Of a DNA stretch of 37,281 nt, positions 16,531 to 23,746 are shown piece after piece. The position numbers and the translations under genes are program-made. The number at the start of each line of letters is the position of its first letter. Position 1 is the first letter of the stretch. The notes below the pieces were generated by a model that saw nothing but the letters and a program-made list of their open reading frames with translations, had not been told where the DNA came from and ran no database searches. Origin of the DNA: Verrucomicrobiales bacterium (lineage in GTDB: Bacteria; Verrucomicrobiota; Verrucomicrobiia; Limisphaerales; Palsa-1400); contig PLIU01000152.1 in assembly GCA_003140095.1 (NCBI GenBank), positions 1 to 37,281 of the forward strand. Direction: 5' to 3'.

Positions 16531-18161
16531 CGCGTCGCAGCCTCGTGGCCGTTTTTGTTTTCGCTCTGTGGCAGCCGGATGACGAAGGTTGTGCCGCGGC
16601 CTGTCTCCGTTTCAAAAAAGATTTCGCCCTGATGTTTGTCCACGACCACCGAGCGGGCGATGGCCAACCCCTGGCCGGTGCCCTTGCCCACTTCCTTGGT
16701 GGTGAAAAAAGGATCAAAAATGCGCCCACGCGCCGCCTCCGGGATGCCCGTGCCGGTGTCGCTGATGCGGATTTCCACCCCGTCGCCGTGGGGTCGCGTG
16801 CTCACGCCGATGACGCCCATGCCATCGCCACCCACCTTATCCGTGATGGCGTGGGCGGCGTTGACCACGATATTGAGTATGGCCTGGTTGAACTCGCCTG
16901 GGAGGCAGGAGACCAGGGGCAGGGATGGATCAAAGTCGGTCTGCACGCGGGCGACATACTTCCATTCGTTCCGGCAGACCGTCAGCGTGCTCTCAATGGC
17001 GCGATTGATGTCAACAGGAACTTTGGAGTCGGTGCCCGGGTGCGAAAAATCCTTCATGGCCTGCACGATCTTAGCCACGCGCTGCACCCCGGAAAGCGAT
17101 TGCGCGATGGACTTGGGTATCTCTTTCTCCAATTCGGCCAGGTCAATGGCTGCCATGGTCTTCTCGATTTCCTCCGCCAAGCCTTGGGCGAAGGATTGGC
17201 CGCGCGCCTTTTCCAGCAGCAGATGGAATGGCCGCAACAAGCCGAGCAGGTCGTTGAACGCGTCCTGCATGAAGCGCAGGTTGTCGCCGATGAATTGAGT
17301 GGGAGTGTTGATCTCGTGCGCGATACCGGCGGCTAATTGGCCGATGGACTCCAGCTTCTGGGCGTGGCGCAATTGAATCTCCATTTGATTCCGCTCCCGT
17401 TCGGCCCGTTTGCGCTCGGTCAAATCATGGGCGTTGATGGAAAGGAATTCGCCCGGACCGTCCGGTGATTTATGGGCCACCACGACTTGAAACACCGGCA
17501 CCTCGACCTTGCCGCGTGTCAGCAGAGCCGCTTCCCCGGACCAAGCGCCTTTCTGTATGGCCGACGGAATGATCTGGCCCAAAAGAATTTCCAATGCCAC
17601 GGGAGGATGGATGTCGCCGAGACCCAAGCCTGAGACATCCTCAGTGGCGCCCAAGTGGAGCATCTCCCGGCCAGCCCGGTTGAGATAAAGGATTTGCCGA
17701 GTGTTGATGTCCACCATCGCCACCAGGTCGGGGTTGGCCTCGACAATGGCTTGCAGACGTTTTTCGGTCTGCTCCGCTTGAGCCCGCATCATGGTGCCCC
17801 GGCGCAGACGGGCCTGGACCGCCGCCAGCAGGGATTCCACGCGAAACGGTTTCAGCAGGAAGTCATCCGCGCCTTGTTCCATGCTGCGGCGCAACTCCTC
17901 CGGGTCATCCTTCCCCGTCATAAAGATGAACGGGATGGCTGAGGTGGCGGAATTTGCCTTCAAGGCATCGAACACGTCGTGGCCGTTTCCGTCGGGCAAC
18001 TCCACATCACAAACGATCAAGTCCGGCACTTGGGCTGTGGCGGCGAGGATGGCCTCCCGGCAAGTGCCCGCTTCGACCGTGAAAAACCCCTTCGCGGGCA
18101 GGGCACGGCACAACAACTGTCGAAACGACAGATCATCGTCGATTACCAGGATCGTTTTCAC
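16527..18161 (-). CDS. REC-PAS sensor histidine kinase, first gene of the signalling operon
   Basis: The 544-residue soluble protein starts with GTG at 18161 (MKTILVIDDDLSFRQLL). REC domain 1-120 has acceptor Asp52 (LIVCDVELPDGNG) and Lys in FLLKPFRVESL. One PAS domain follows (about 130-250; VEANPDLVAMVDINTRQILY), then the phospho-His box AAGIAHEINTPTQFIGDNL with His282. The ATPase has ILNIVVNAAHAI, ISDTGTGIPEA, FFTTKEVGKGTGQGLAI. The 'HEINTPTQFIGDN' type of box marks the HK family often linked to HDOD and c-di-GMP regulators, which fits the next gene. An N-terminal receiver means its own activity may be tuned by another kinase. The motif TTTACCCCTT lies 22 nt upstream of the GTG on this strand. 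Confidence 0.92.
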   Translation of the reverse strand: MKTILVIDDDLSFRQLLCRALPAKGFFTVEAGTCREAILAATAQVPDLIVCDVELPDGNGHDVFDALKANSATSAIPFIFMTGKDDPEELRRSMEQGADDFLLKPFRVESLLAAVQARLRRGTMMRAQAEQTEKRLQAIVEANPDLVAMVDINTRQILYLNRAGREMLHLGATEDVSGLGLGDIHPPVALEILLGQIIPSAIQKGAWSGEAALLTRGKVEVPVFQVVVAHKSPDGPGEFLSINAHDLTERKRAERERNQMEIQLRHAQKLESIGQLAAGIAHEINTPTQFIGDNLRFMQDAFNDLLGLLRPFHLLLEKARGQSFAQGLAEEIEKTMAAIDLAELEKEIPKSIAQSLSGVQRVAKIVQAMKDFSHPGTDSKVPVDINRAIESTLTVCRNEWKYVARVQTDFDPSLPLVSCLPGEFNQAILNIVVNAAHAITDKVGGDGMGVIGVSTRPHGDGVEIRISDTGTGIPEAARGRIFDPFFTTKEVGKGTGQGLAIARSVVVDKHQGEIFFETETGRGTTFVIRLPQSENKNGHEAATR

Positions 18162-18182
18162 GGCATTCTACTATCGGCAGAA

Positions 18183-18192
18183 AGGGGTAAAT
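18183..18192 (-). promoter_or_regulatory. Candidate ACCCC-motif site upstream of the six-gene signalling operon
   Basis: On the minus strand this reads ATTTACCCCT, 22-31 nt upstream of the operon start. The 10-mer TTTACCCCTT is shared exactly with the site at 26341. It is a candidate regulator-binding site or promoter element; evidence is recurrence only. Confidence 0.3.
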
Positions 18193-18369
18193 AGGTAAGG
18201 TGCGTTTGGTTGATTTTGACCATGCGGACGCGGCCCGATTTCAGGGGCAACTCCCGGGGGTCGTCGTCGGTTTGGCCATAAATTGGCCCACTTATGTTCC
18301 ACCTCCGAAAATGTTTGCGCGCGGTAGTGATTTCATCCGAATGTATGGCCTGTGAAACGACGCATTTCC

Positions 18370-18486
18370 ATGCCGCGAGGTTTACATTTTGAACGCGAGT
18401 TTGTGCTGCGGGGAATCACCCGCATCGCCGGCGTGGACGCGATTGGCCGCGTTATATTGCCAAAAGATTGCGTGACCAAGTTTTGA
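18370..18486 (+). pseudogene. Duplicated 5' fragment of rnhB (ribonuclease HII)
   Basis: A 38-codon frame (MPRGLHFEREFVLRG, then ITRIAGVDAIGRV) matches the start of the intact RNase HII gene 770 bp downstream (RFRYEVELLERGVTRIAGVD plus EAGRG). They share the 14-mer CGCATCGCCGGCGT. After the shared part it continues as ILPKDCVTKF and stops. The catalytic DEAGRG motif is altered to DAIGRV, and the rest of the enzyme is missing, so it cannot be active. It is either a partial duplication or the scar of an earlier rnhB displaced by the toxin-antitoxin insertion between the two. Confidence 0.75.
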
Positions 18487-18553
18487 CCGTTCACGCCATT
18501 TGCATTATTGGTATGACACGATCAAGTAGTACCATGTTTGCCTCACTGGCTGG

Positions 18554-18763
18554 TCAATCCAACTGCAATTCTTTTTTGACCTGCGCCCACGGGATGCGCG
18601 ATTTGCGGCCGTTGGCGCGTTTAGCGTGTTCAATGGTTCGGGCGTCCTCGATGTCTTCCACCGTCCGGCGCATTTGGCGCATCAACGCTTTGGCCTGGGT
18701 GATTTGCTTGTTCAACTGTGTCCAGTTGCCCGGCGTTTTGGCTGTCAGAGCGGCATTACTCAT
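18554..18763 (-). CDS. Putative antitoxin partner of the RelE-type toxin
   Basis: A 69-residue protein begins at ATG 18763 (MSNAALTAKTPGNWTQLNKQ). It is mostly helical: ITQAKALMRQMRRTVEDIED, ARTIEHAKRANG, and a C-terminal IPWAQVKKELQLD. The final part is the kind of short motif that wraps a RelE/ParE toxin. It begins inside the end of the toxin gene (8-nt overlap, 18756-18763), so the two are translated together with the toxin first, an order seen in higBA-like and several RelE loci. There is no clear DNA-binding fold visible, so operator binding may require the complex. The call rests mostly on context. Confidence 0.7.
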   Translation of the reverse strand: MSNAALTAKTPGNWTQLNKQITQAKALMRQMRRTVEDIEDARTIEHAKRANGRKSRIPWAQVKKELQLD

Positions 18764-19004
18764 AAATGTCTTTCCTGTCGCCGACATCATACACCACCAG
18801 GCAAGCTCCTTCCAATTCAAACAACACGCGATAATTGCCCGCGCGCAGGCGATACTTTTTCTTGAATCCCTTCAGCTTCTTGATGTCGCCAGCCAGGTCG
18901 TTTTGGGCGCGGTCAATCTTCTCGCCAATCAAACGGCGGTCGTTCCTGGGCAAGGCGCGAACCTGCTCCAATGCTGACGGAAGGAATTCAATTTGATAGC
19001 GCAT
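18756..19004 (-). CDS. RelE/ParE-family toxin
   Basis: An 82-residue protein starts at ATG 19004 (MRYQIEFLPSALEQVRALPR). The fold pattern is the RelE one: a beta strand, two helices with LPRNDRRLIGEKIDRA, then LKGFKKKYRLRAGNYRVLFE and LVVYDVGDRKDIYE. RelE-family toxins cut mRNA on the ribosome; ParE members poison gyrase. The basic KKKYRLRAGNYRVLF segment and the terminal VGDRKDIY favour the RelE side. It is first in a two-gene operon with the antitoxin. A perfect palindrome, CGCATATGCG (19000-19009), lies over the start codon and may be the operator. Confidence 0.85.
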   Translation of the reverse strand: MRYQIEFLPSALEQVRALPRNDRRLIGEKIDRAQNDLAGDIKKLKGFKKKYRLRAGNYRVLFELEGACLVVYDVGDRKDIYE

Positions 19005-19009
19005 ATGCG
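19000..19009. promoter_or_regulatory. Palindrome CGCATATGCG over the toxin start codon
   Basis: The 10-bp perfect palindrome includes the toxin ATG (complement at 19002-19004). Toxin-antitoxin operons are often autorepressed at such sites near the start; no binding evidence exists here. Confidence 0.35.
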
Positions 19010-19142
19010 AACGGCGGAACGCCGGAATTGAACCTAATGCAACCGTCGCGGGCAAGCGAGAAAAGAACAAGAAAGAACGAAGGAACGGGGTTCAAAGATT
19101 ATAGTTGCATGAGCCTTCGTTTTTCTTTCAGAGTAGCCCATC

Positions 19143-19799
19143 GTGGCCAGAATGATTTCCAGGCGCTTTCGGTACGAGGTCGAATTGCTTGAACGAGGCG
19201 TGACGCGCATCGCCGGCGTCGATGAAGCGGGCCGAGGCCCCCTGGCTGGGCCGGTCTTCGCCGCGGCGGTGATGTTTCCTGTTGACTGGATGCGCCGGGG
19301 CTTGCCGGCGCCGCTGCGGAAGGTCAACGATTCCAAACAGCTTTTGCCCGCAACGAGGGAGAAACTATTTGCCGAACTGACGTCGCGCCCGGAAATTCTC
19401 TTTGCCGTCGCGCGCGTGGAGGCACCGACGATTGACGAAATCAATATTTTGCAGGCGACGCATCGCGCGATGAACCTGGCGCTCATGCAATTGCTTCCGC
19501 CGCCCGAACACGTGCTGGTTGATGGCCTGCGGGTCCGGTCGATGGCGTTGCCGCATACGGCGATTGTGGCCGGGGACGCGCTGAGCTACTCCATCGCCGC
19601 CGCCAGCATCCTGGCCAAGGTGAGCCGGGACCGTCGCATGTTGGAACTGGACGGGTTATATCCCGGTTATGGATTCGCAGAGCACAAAGGCTACGGGACG
19701 GCGCGGCACGTGGCCGCCATCAAGGCCCTGGGCGCTTGCCCGATTCACCGCCGGTCGTTTGCGCCCCTGTGGCCGGTGCAAAGGGAGTTGTTCGAGTGA
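19143..19799 (+). CDS. rnhB: Ribonuclease HII
   Basis: RNase HII removes ribonucleotides from DNA and RNA-DNA junctions. The 218-residue protein has the whole signature: ITRIAGVD-like motif VTRIAGVDEAGRGPLAGPV with catalytic Asp27 and Glu28, KVNDSKQLLPATREKL, VLVDGLRV (third acid) and SILAKVSRDRRMLELD (fourth acid). The tail GYGFAEHKGYGTARHVAAIK is also typical. Start is GTG 19143 or ATG 19152; both give a normal length. Its stop overlaps the yraN start by 4 nt, a pairing widespread in bacteria. A truncated copy of its 5' end lies at 18370-18486. Confidence 0.95.
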   Translation: MARMISRRFRYEVELLERGVTRIAGVDEAGRGPLAGPVFAAAVMFPVDWMRRGLPAPLRKVNDSKQLLPATREKLFAELTSRPEILFAVARVEAPTIDEINILQATHRAMNLALMQLLPPPEHVLVDGLRVRSMALPHTAIVAGDALSYSIAAASILAKVSRDRRMLELDGLYPGYGFAEHKGYGTARHVAAIKALGACPIHRRSFAPLWPVQRELFE

Positions 19800-20230
19800 A
19801 CCTGCCGGCGCTGGAAAAACTCATGTGGTGGAAGTACCGCCAGGAGGGTCCTTTGCAACACCGTCATGGCCGGGCCGGCGAACGCGCCGCCAAGGAGCAC
19901 CTCCAACGGCACGGGTTGAAATTCCTGACGGCCAATTTCCGCTCCGCCCGGGGCGAGATCGACCTGGTGTTTCGCGAGGGCGACTGCCTGGTGTTCGTGG
20001 AGGTGAAAGCGCGCGTTTGCGGCGGATGGACCCGCCCGGCGGCGGCGGTCAATGCGCGCAAAAGGCTGCGGCTGACGCGTTGCGCTTTCGATTATCTGCG
20101 GCTGTTGAAGAACCCGCCCATAAAAATTCGGTTTGACGTCGTCGAGGTTCTGCTGGAGGACGACGCGGTGGCCGAAGTGAGGCACCTGCCGAACACGTTC
20201 ACACTGACCCCGCCGTTTCGGTACGGGTGA
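19796..20230 (+). CDS. yraN: YraN/UPF0102 family predicted nuclease
   Basis: The 144-residue protein starts at GTG 19796 (MNLPALEKLMWWKYRQ), within the GTGA overlap with rnhB. The frame is open further upstream, but that part is the rnhB sequence in another frame. Motifs: HRHGRAGERAAKEHLQRHG, ANFRSARGEIDLVFREG and LVFVEVKAR, the E-x(n)-D-x(n)-ExK core of a restriction-endonuclease-like fold. YraN proteins are thought to act on DNA in recombination or uptake, but their role is not settled. The C-terminal extension after residue about 125 (AVAEVRHLPNTFTLTP) is normal for the family. Confidence 0.92.
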   Translation: MNLPALEKLMWWKYRQEGPLQHRHGRAGERAAKEHLQRHGLKFLTANFRSARGEIDLVFREGDCLVFVEVKARVCGGWTRPAAAVNARKRLRLTRCAFDYLRLLKNPPIKIRFDVVEVLLEDDAVAEVRHLPNTFTLTPPFRYG

Positions 20231-20247
20231 AGCGATCCAACAGCATC

Positions 20248-20775
20248 TTAGATGATCAGATAATCCGGCGGCAGGCCCAGGCGCGGCGGGGCAAATTGGG
20301 CCAGTTCGATCCATTTCTCCCGGGTGGCCTGCAGACGGTTGATGAGGATTTGCGACATCCGCCTGAAGAGTTCGTAACCAAAATCATGGTTCCGGTCGCA
20401 TTCCTGCAGCAACCGGCTGCCATAGAAGAAGACCGTCTCGGTCGGTTGCTCGGCGATGGCGTTGAAATGCCAGTAGTAGGGCGGGAAAAGCCACGACCAG
20501 CCCAAAACGTCTCCCGGACCGATGCTTTGGACGCGCATAGGCGATGGGACGTCAAGGGTTTCCAAGGTAATCAGACCGCTGATGATGAGGTGAAAGCAGT
20601 TGGCCGGTTCGCCGGTTTCAACGATGAGTTTGCCTGCCTCGAAGGAGGCAGGCATGGAGCATTCGGCCAGAATATGCCGGTCGCTTTTCCCCATGCCATG
20701 GAAAAGGGGATGGTCCGGCAACGAATCAGCGGTAAAGGCGAATTTCGCCTTGGGCACCGTCAGAATATCATTCAT
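20248..20775 (-). CDS. Cyclic-nucleotide-binding domain protein without a DNA-binding domain
   Basis: The 175-residue protein starts at ATG 20775 (MNDILTVPKAKFAFTADSL); an upstream part of the frame is not family-like. It is a Crp/Fnr-type cNMP-binding beta-barrel: FHGMGKSDRHILAECSM, FEAGKLIVETGEPANCFHLI, SGLITLETLD and IGPGDVLGWSWLFPPYYWHF. The C-helix follows (FGYELFRRMSQILINRLQAT), and the protein ends soon after, with no HTH. So it senses a ligand and probably acts through protein contact. The phosphate-binding cassette is altered: GDVLGWSWLF lacks the RAA motif of cAMP-binding members, so the ligand is unclear. The gene is convergent with yraN (17 bp between stops) and may share a transcript with the sulfotransferase upstream. 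Confidence 0.85.
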   Translation of the reverse strand: MNDILTVPKAKFAFTADSLPDHPLFHGMGKSDRHILAECSMPASFEAGKLIVETGEPANCFHLIISGLITLETLDVPSPMRVQSIGPGDVLGWSWLFPPYYWHFNAIAEQPTETVFFYGSRLLQECDRNHDFGYELFRRMSQILINRLQATREKWIELAQFAPPRLGLPPDYLII

Positions 20776-20874
20776 GTTCTTATCCTTACGACATGGCGTT
20801 ATAGCCAGAACGGTGCCACATTCGCGCGTGCGAAAAGAAGGGTGGGAAGGCGGACACGGCATTCTTGCCCGCCA

Positions 20875-22452
20875 TCAAGTTGCATAGCCGAAGACTTGAG
20901 CGTAGGAGGCAAGGCGTGGCAGCAACGGCTCCAAGGCGGCGGCATAGTTGCGCCAGCGGCCAACGGCCCGGTCATGCACGGGTTTGGCGACCTCGCTGTA
21001 GGTCGGCGAGAAAACCAGTTTGCGCCGCGCGGCTTCGTGGCAGGCGGCTTGATCGGCGTGCCAGGACAAACCCAGGAACTCCGTCACGCGCCGGCCCTCC
21101 GTTTCCAGGCCGCCGACCACGTCCTCGTAGCGGGTCTCCAACCACTGGAAGCCGCCCAGTTCGCGCAGGCGCAACCACGTGTCCATCAAATCGGCGTAAT
21201 GTTTGACAGTGCGTTGGAGGCTGAGAAAATTCGCGTTCAGCGGGGTCAGCGCCAGATTCTGGAAGAAACAACTGACGACGACGTCGCGCGGGTCGCGCAA
21301 GGCGATGAGAATCTTCGATTCCGGGATGACGCGCAACCACAGGTGCAGCGAGGCGGTCGGGGTCGGATTCTTATCCAGCAAAACCTCGACAGCGGGTTCG
21401 CCCTCCACCTCGCGCAAGAGGCTTTGGAGGTAACGGCGGCGAAGGGCGGTCCGCCGGTCCGCCGGGAGCGCGAGCAGGTCCTGGGCGCTGAGGGGCGAGG
21501 CGGGCGGCGGCGGGGCCAGCTTGTTGCCCACCTCGGCGACGAAGGCCTCCGATTCGTCGAAGGCGCGCACGGCGGGATGCGCGCCCAGAATTTGTTCGAT
21601 GAGCGTGGTGCCGCTGCGAGGATGGCCGCCCAAGAGCACCAATTTGAAACGGATTGGCTCCGCCGGAGCGTCGTGAAGCCAGCGGTGGATCATGGCGGGC
21701 GTCAACCGCGCCAGCAACGAGCGCCGCTGGCGGTCGGCCTTGTCGTAAGACTGTTCCAGCGCGGCGACATTGTTGGTCTGGCGCACGAGGTCCTTTGCTT
21801 TGTGCAGCCATCCCATGGCCTCGGCGTATTGGCCCAGTTGATCCAACACGACGCCGAGAAGGTGGAAGCAGGAGATTTTGAGATTGGGATCGGGCAAACT
21901 GGCAAGGGCCAAATCCCGCAGGAATCTTTCGGCCTCAGCGTGCCGGCCCGCGCGATGCAGGAGAAAGGCCCGGTAATAAAGCGCGGCCGGCTCTTTGGGA
22001 TGGGAAGCCAGGCAGGCCTCGACTTGCGCCGCGGCTTGCTCCAGGCGCCGTTCGCGTTCCAGCCAGGCGGCCCAACTCAGGCGGGCGTGGACCGAGGAGG
22101 GGTCCGCCTCGACGGCGCGTTGGAAACAGGCCCGAGCGCGGTCGATCTGCCGAAGCCGGTGGTATTGCTGGCCGATCATGACCAGAGCGGCCGGGTCGGC
22201 GGAAGCCAGGTTCTGCGCGCGCTCGAAGGCGTGGCTGGCCAGCGCGAAATCCAGTTCGACCGCGGCGGCGGCGCCCAATTCGAACCATAGATTGAGGATG
22301 CCGGGGAACCGCTGGGTCAGATCGCGATAGACGGGGAGAGCGCCGGCGGCGGCGCCCGCCAGTAATTGCCGCTGGGCCTTTTGCCAGCGTTGAAGATCGC
22401 GCGGAGACTTTTCCAATCTGGCAAGGTCCGGCTGCAAAGTTGGTCCCATCAA
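20875..22452 (-). CDS. TPR-repeat sulfotransferase family protein
   Basis: The 525-residue protein has N-terminal TPR repeats (about residues 50-235: ASHAFERAQNLASADPAALV, ARACFQRAVEADPSSVHARL, QVEACLASHPKEPAALYYRA). A sulfotransferase domain follows, with the PAPS 5'-phosphosulfate loop GGHPRSGTTLIEQILGAHP at about 275-293 and the 3'-phosphate site around LIALRDPRDVVVSCFF. The C-terminal part YEDVVGGLETEGRRVTEFLG is also standard. Such proteins transfer sulfate from PAPS to a protein, sugar or lipid acceptor; the TPR part probably recognises the acceptor. The acceptor cannot be read from sequence. Nearby exopolysaccharide genes make a glycan target possible, as inference. Confidence 0.9.
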   Translation of the reverse strand: MMGPTLQPDLARLEKSPRDLQRWQKAQRQLLAGAAAGALPVYRDLTQRFPGILNLWFELGAAAAVELDFALASHAFERAQNLASADPAALVMIGQQYHRLRQIDRARACFQRAVEADPSSVHARLSWAAWLERERRLEQAAAQVEACLASHPKEPAALYYRAFLLHRAGRHAEAERFLRDLALASLPDPNLKISCFHLLGVVLDQLGQYAEAMGWLHKAKDLVRQTNNVAALEQSYDKADRQRRSLLARLTPAMIHRWLHDAPAEPIRFKLVLLGGHPRSGTTLIEQILGAHPAVRAFDESEAFVAEVGNKLAPPPPASPLSAQDLLALPADRRTALRRRYLQSLLREVEGEPAVEVLLDKNPTPTASLHLWLRVIPESKILIALRDPRDVVVSCFFQNLALTPLNANFLSLQRTVKHYADLMDTWLRLRELGGFQWLETRYEDVVGGLETEGRRVTEFLGLSWHADQAACHEAARRKLVFSPTYSEVAKPVHDRAVGRWRNYAAALEPLLPRLASYAQVFGYAT

Positions 22453-22621
22453 ACTCTAACATTCCGCGCCGGGGCATGGGCTGTCAACGCGGGAATTTGT
22501 CCGGCGGGGAATGCCGAACTGTTGGCGATGTGCTTGCTGGCTCACCGCCTGGCCTTCACGACACCATCGTCAGCCGCAAGGCGTTGCAAACGAAATCTGC
22601 CGGCTATCTCAAATGTTAGGA

Positions 22622-22671
22622 CGTGACTCTGATGGCTCTGAATGACCCTGATGGCCCTGAATTGAGTCACG
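22622..22671. repeat. Tandem repeat enclosed by 8-bp inverted repeats
   Basis: CGTGACTC (22622-22629) and GAGTCACG (22664-22671) form perfect inverted arms. Between them are two near-copies of an 18-mer: CTGATGGCTCTGAATGAC (22629-22646) and CTGATGGCCCTGAATTGA (22648-22665). The block sits in the 235-bp gap between the minus-strand SGNH hydrolase gene and the sulfotransferase gene; the rest of the gap shows no gene. Confidence 0.6.
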
Positions 22672-22687
22672 GCCCTGCTGCTGCTGC

Positions 22688-23368
22688 TCACTTCAAACAA
22701 GGCTCAATAATCGAGATCCAGAGGGCGTAGCCCCGCGCGTTCATGTGGAGTCTGTCCGCCAGGAAGAATTCAGCCTTGGGCTGGCGGTCCTGCCCAAGCG
22801 TGGCCGGGAACACATTGATGAAAGTGAGGTGGTCCTGCGCCGTGATCCAGGAGGCAATGAGGCCGTTGGCTTTCTTGACTTGTTCCACCTCAGGCCAGCG
22901 CAACGGGCTGGTCGTGATGGAGATGTAATCCATCTCGACCTTGGGCAACGCCGCGCGGACCCTTTGCACGAAGATTTTGAAATCATCGAAAACTTGTTCC
23001 GCGGTTTTTCCGGCATCAAGGTCGTTCGAACCGGCGAAAAAAACGATCCGTTGCGGTTGGTAAGGAATCACAATCCGGTCAACGTAATAAACCAAGTCGC
23101 TTATTTGCGAGCCGCCAAAGCCCCGATTGATGACAGTGTGCCCTTTAAAGTCCTGCGCCAAGGTGGTCCATTTGCGGATGCTGGAAGAGCCGGTAAACAA
23201 AATGGCGTCGTGCGGCGGCGGGTTGGTTATGTCCATCGTTTCGAAGGCCAGGATTTCCGCTTCAAATGGCCGGGAATGGGTCGTTTGGGCGGGTGCGTTT
23301 GCGGCGGCCAGTTGGCAGATGGCTAACAGCGGCAGCATAAGGCCAATATTTCTCCCACAAATTTTCAT
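22688..23368 (-). CDS. Secreted SGNH/GDSL-type hydrolase
   Basis: The 226-residue protein starts at ATG 23368 (MKICGRNIGLMLPLLAICQL), giving a good signal peptide ending near ANAPAQ. SGNH blocks are present: block I ILFTGSSSIRKW (catalytic Ser in GSSS in place of GDS), block II INRGFGGSQISDL (Gly), block III VFFAGSNDLDAG (Asn) and block V DRLHMNARGYALW (Asp and His). Substrate is likely an ester, often acetyl groups on polysaccharide or lipid; it acts outside the cytoplasmic membrane. It may cooperate with the envelope polysaccharide genes on the other side of the transposase wreck, but nothing in the sequence ties them. Confidence 0.88.
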   Translation of the reverse strand: MKICGRNIGLMLPLLAICQLAAANAPAQTTHSRPFEAEILAFETMDITNPPPHDAILFTGSSSIRKWTTLAQDFKGHTVINRGFGGSQISDLVYYVDRIVIPYQPQRIVFFAGSNDLDAGKTAEQVFDDFKIFVQRVRAALPKVEMDYISITTSPLRWPEVEQVKKANGLIASWITAQDHLTFINVFPATLGQDRQPKAEFFLADRLHMNARGYALWISIIEPCLK

Positions 23369-23535
23369 ATTATCTAATACTATAAGAGAAACATCGCTTG
23401 CCAAGGCCCAAAGCCTGCTAACGTACTCAATGTCCAAGGGACACAGCCCAAGTCAGGCACCATCGTCATGGCACTAAGGGTTCATGCATAAATAACTTCC
23501 ATTTATCAAGCGCAATCAGAACATAATAGCGATGT

Positions 23536-23740
23536 GGCGGCACGACACGGCTGGGGATCCGACGACTCCACGATCGCATCGACCGCGAACTCCGTCGTGT
23601 CGTGTGTTCTTACCGTGACATCTACTTTTCCCGTTCTCCCCAGAACGGCTGGAAGCACTCTTCCAGGACACCACCGTCGCCTTTCCGGCGGGGGGACGCG
23701 TGGGCCTTTCGGTCTGTCCCCTCGCTCATTACGATGAACT
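23536..23740 (+). pseudogene. Unidentified gene fragment with a frame break
   Basis: Two readable runs, one per frame, meet around 23630. The first is LHDRIDRELRRVVCSYRDIY; the second is FSPERLEALFQDTTVAFPAG followed by GRVGLSVCPLAHYDELGL. They look like one decayed protein. I do not recognise the family. The piece ends where the ISAzo13-type transposase remnant begins (23747), as if cut by the insertion. The 167 bp before it (to the SGNH gene) show nothing else except a 9-bp inverted repeat, CACGACACG at 23541-23549 and CGTGTCGTG at 23596-23604. Confidence 0.3.
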
Positions 23741-23746
23741 GGGGCT

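Noticed and set aside
15244..16632. 462-codon open frame on the plus strand opposite the HDOD gene
   Set aside because: Antisense of a strongly supported REC-HDOD protein; no motif of its own.
20227..22290. 687-codon open frame on the plus strand opposite the cNMP-binding and sulfotransferase genes
   Set aside because: The minus strand carries both proteins with intact motifs; the plus frame reads as Gly/Arg/Gln-rich sequence without domains.
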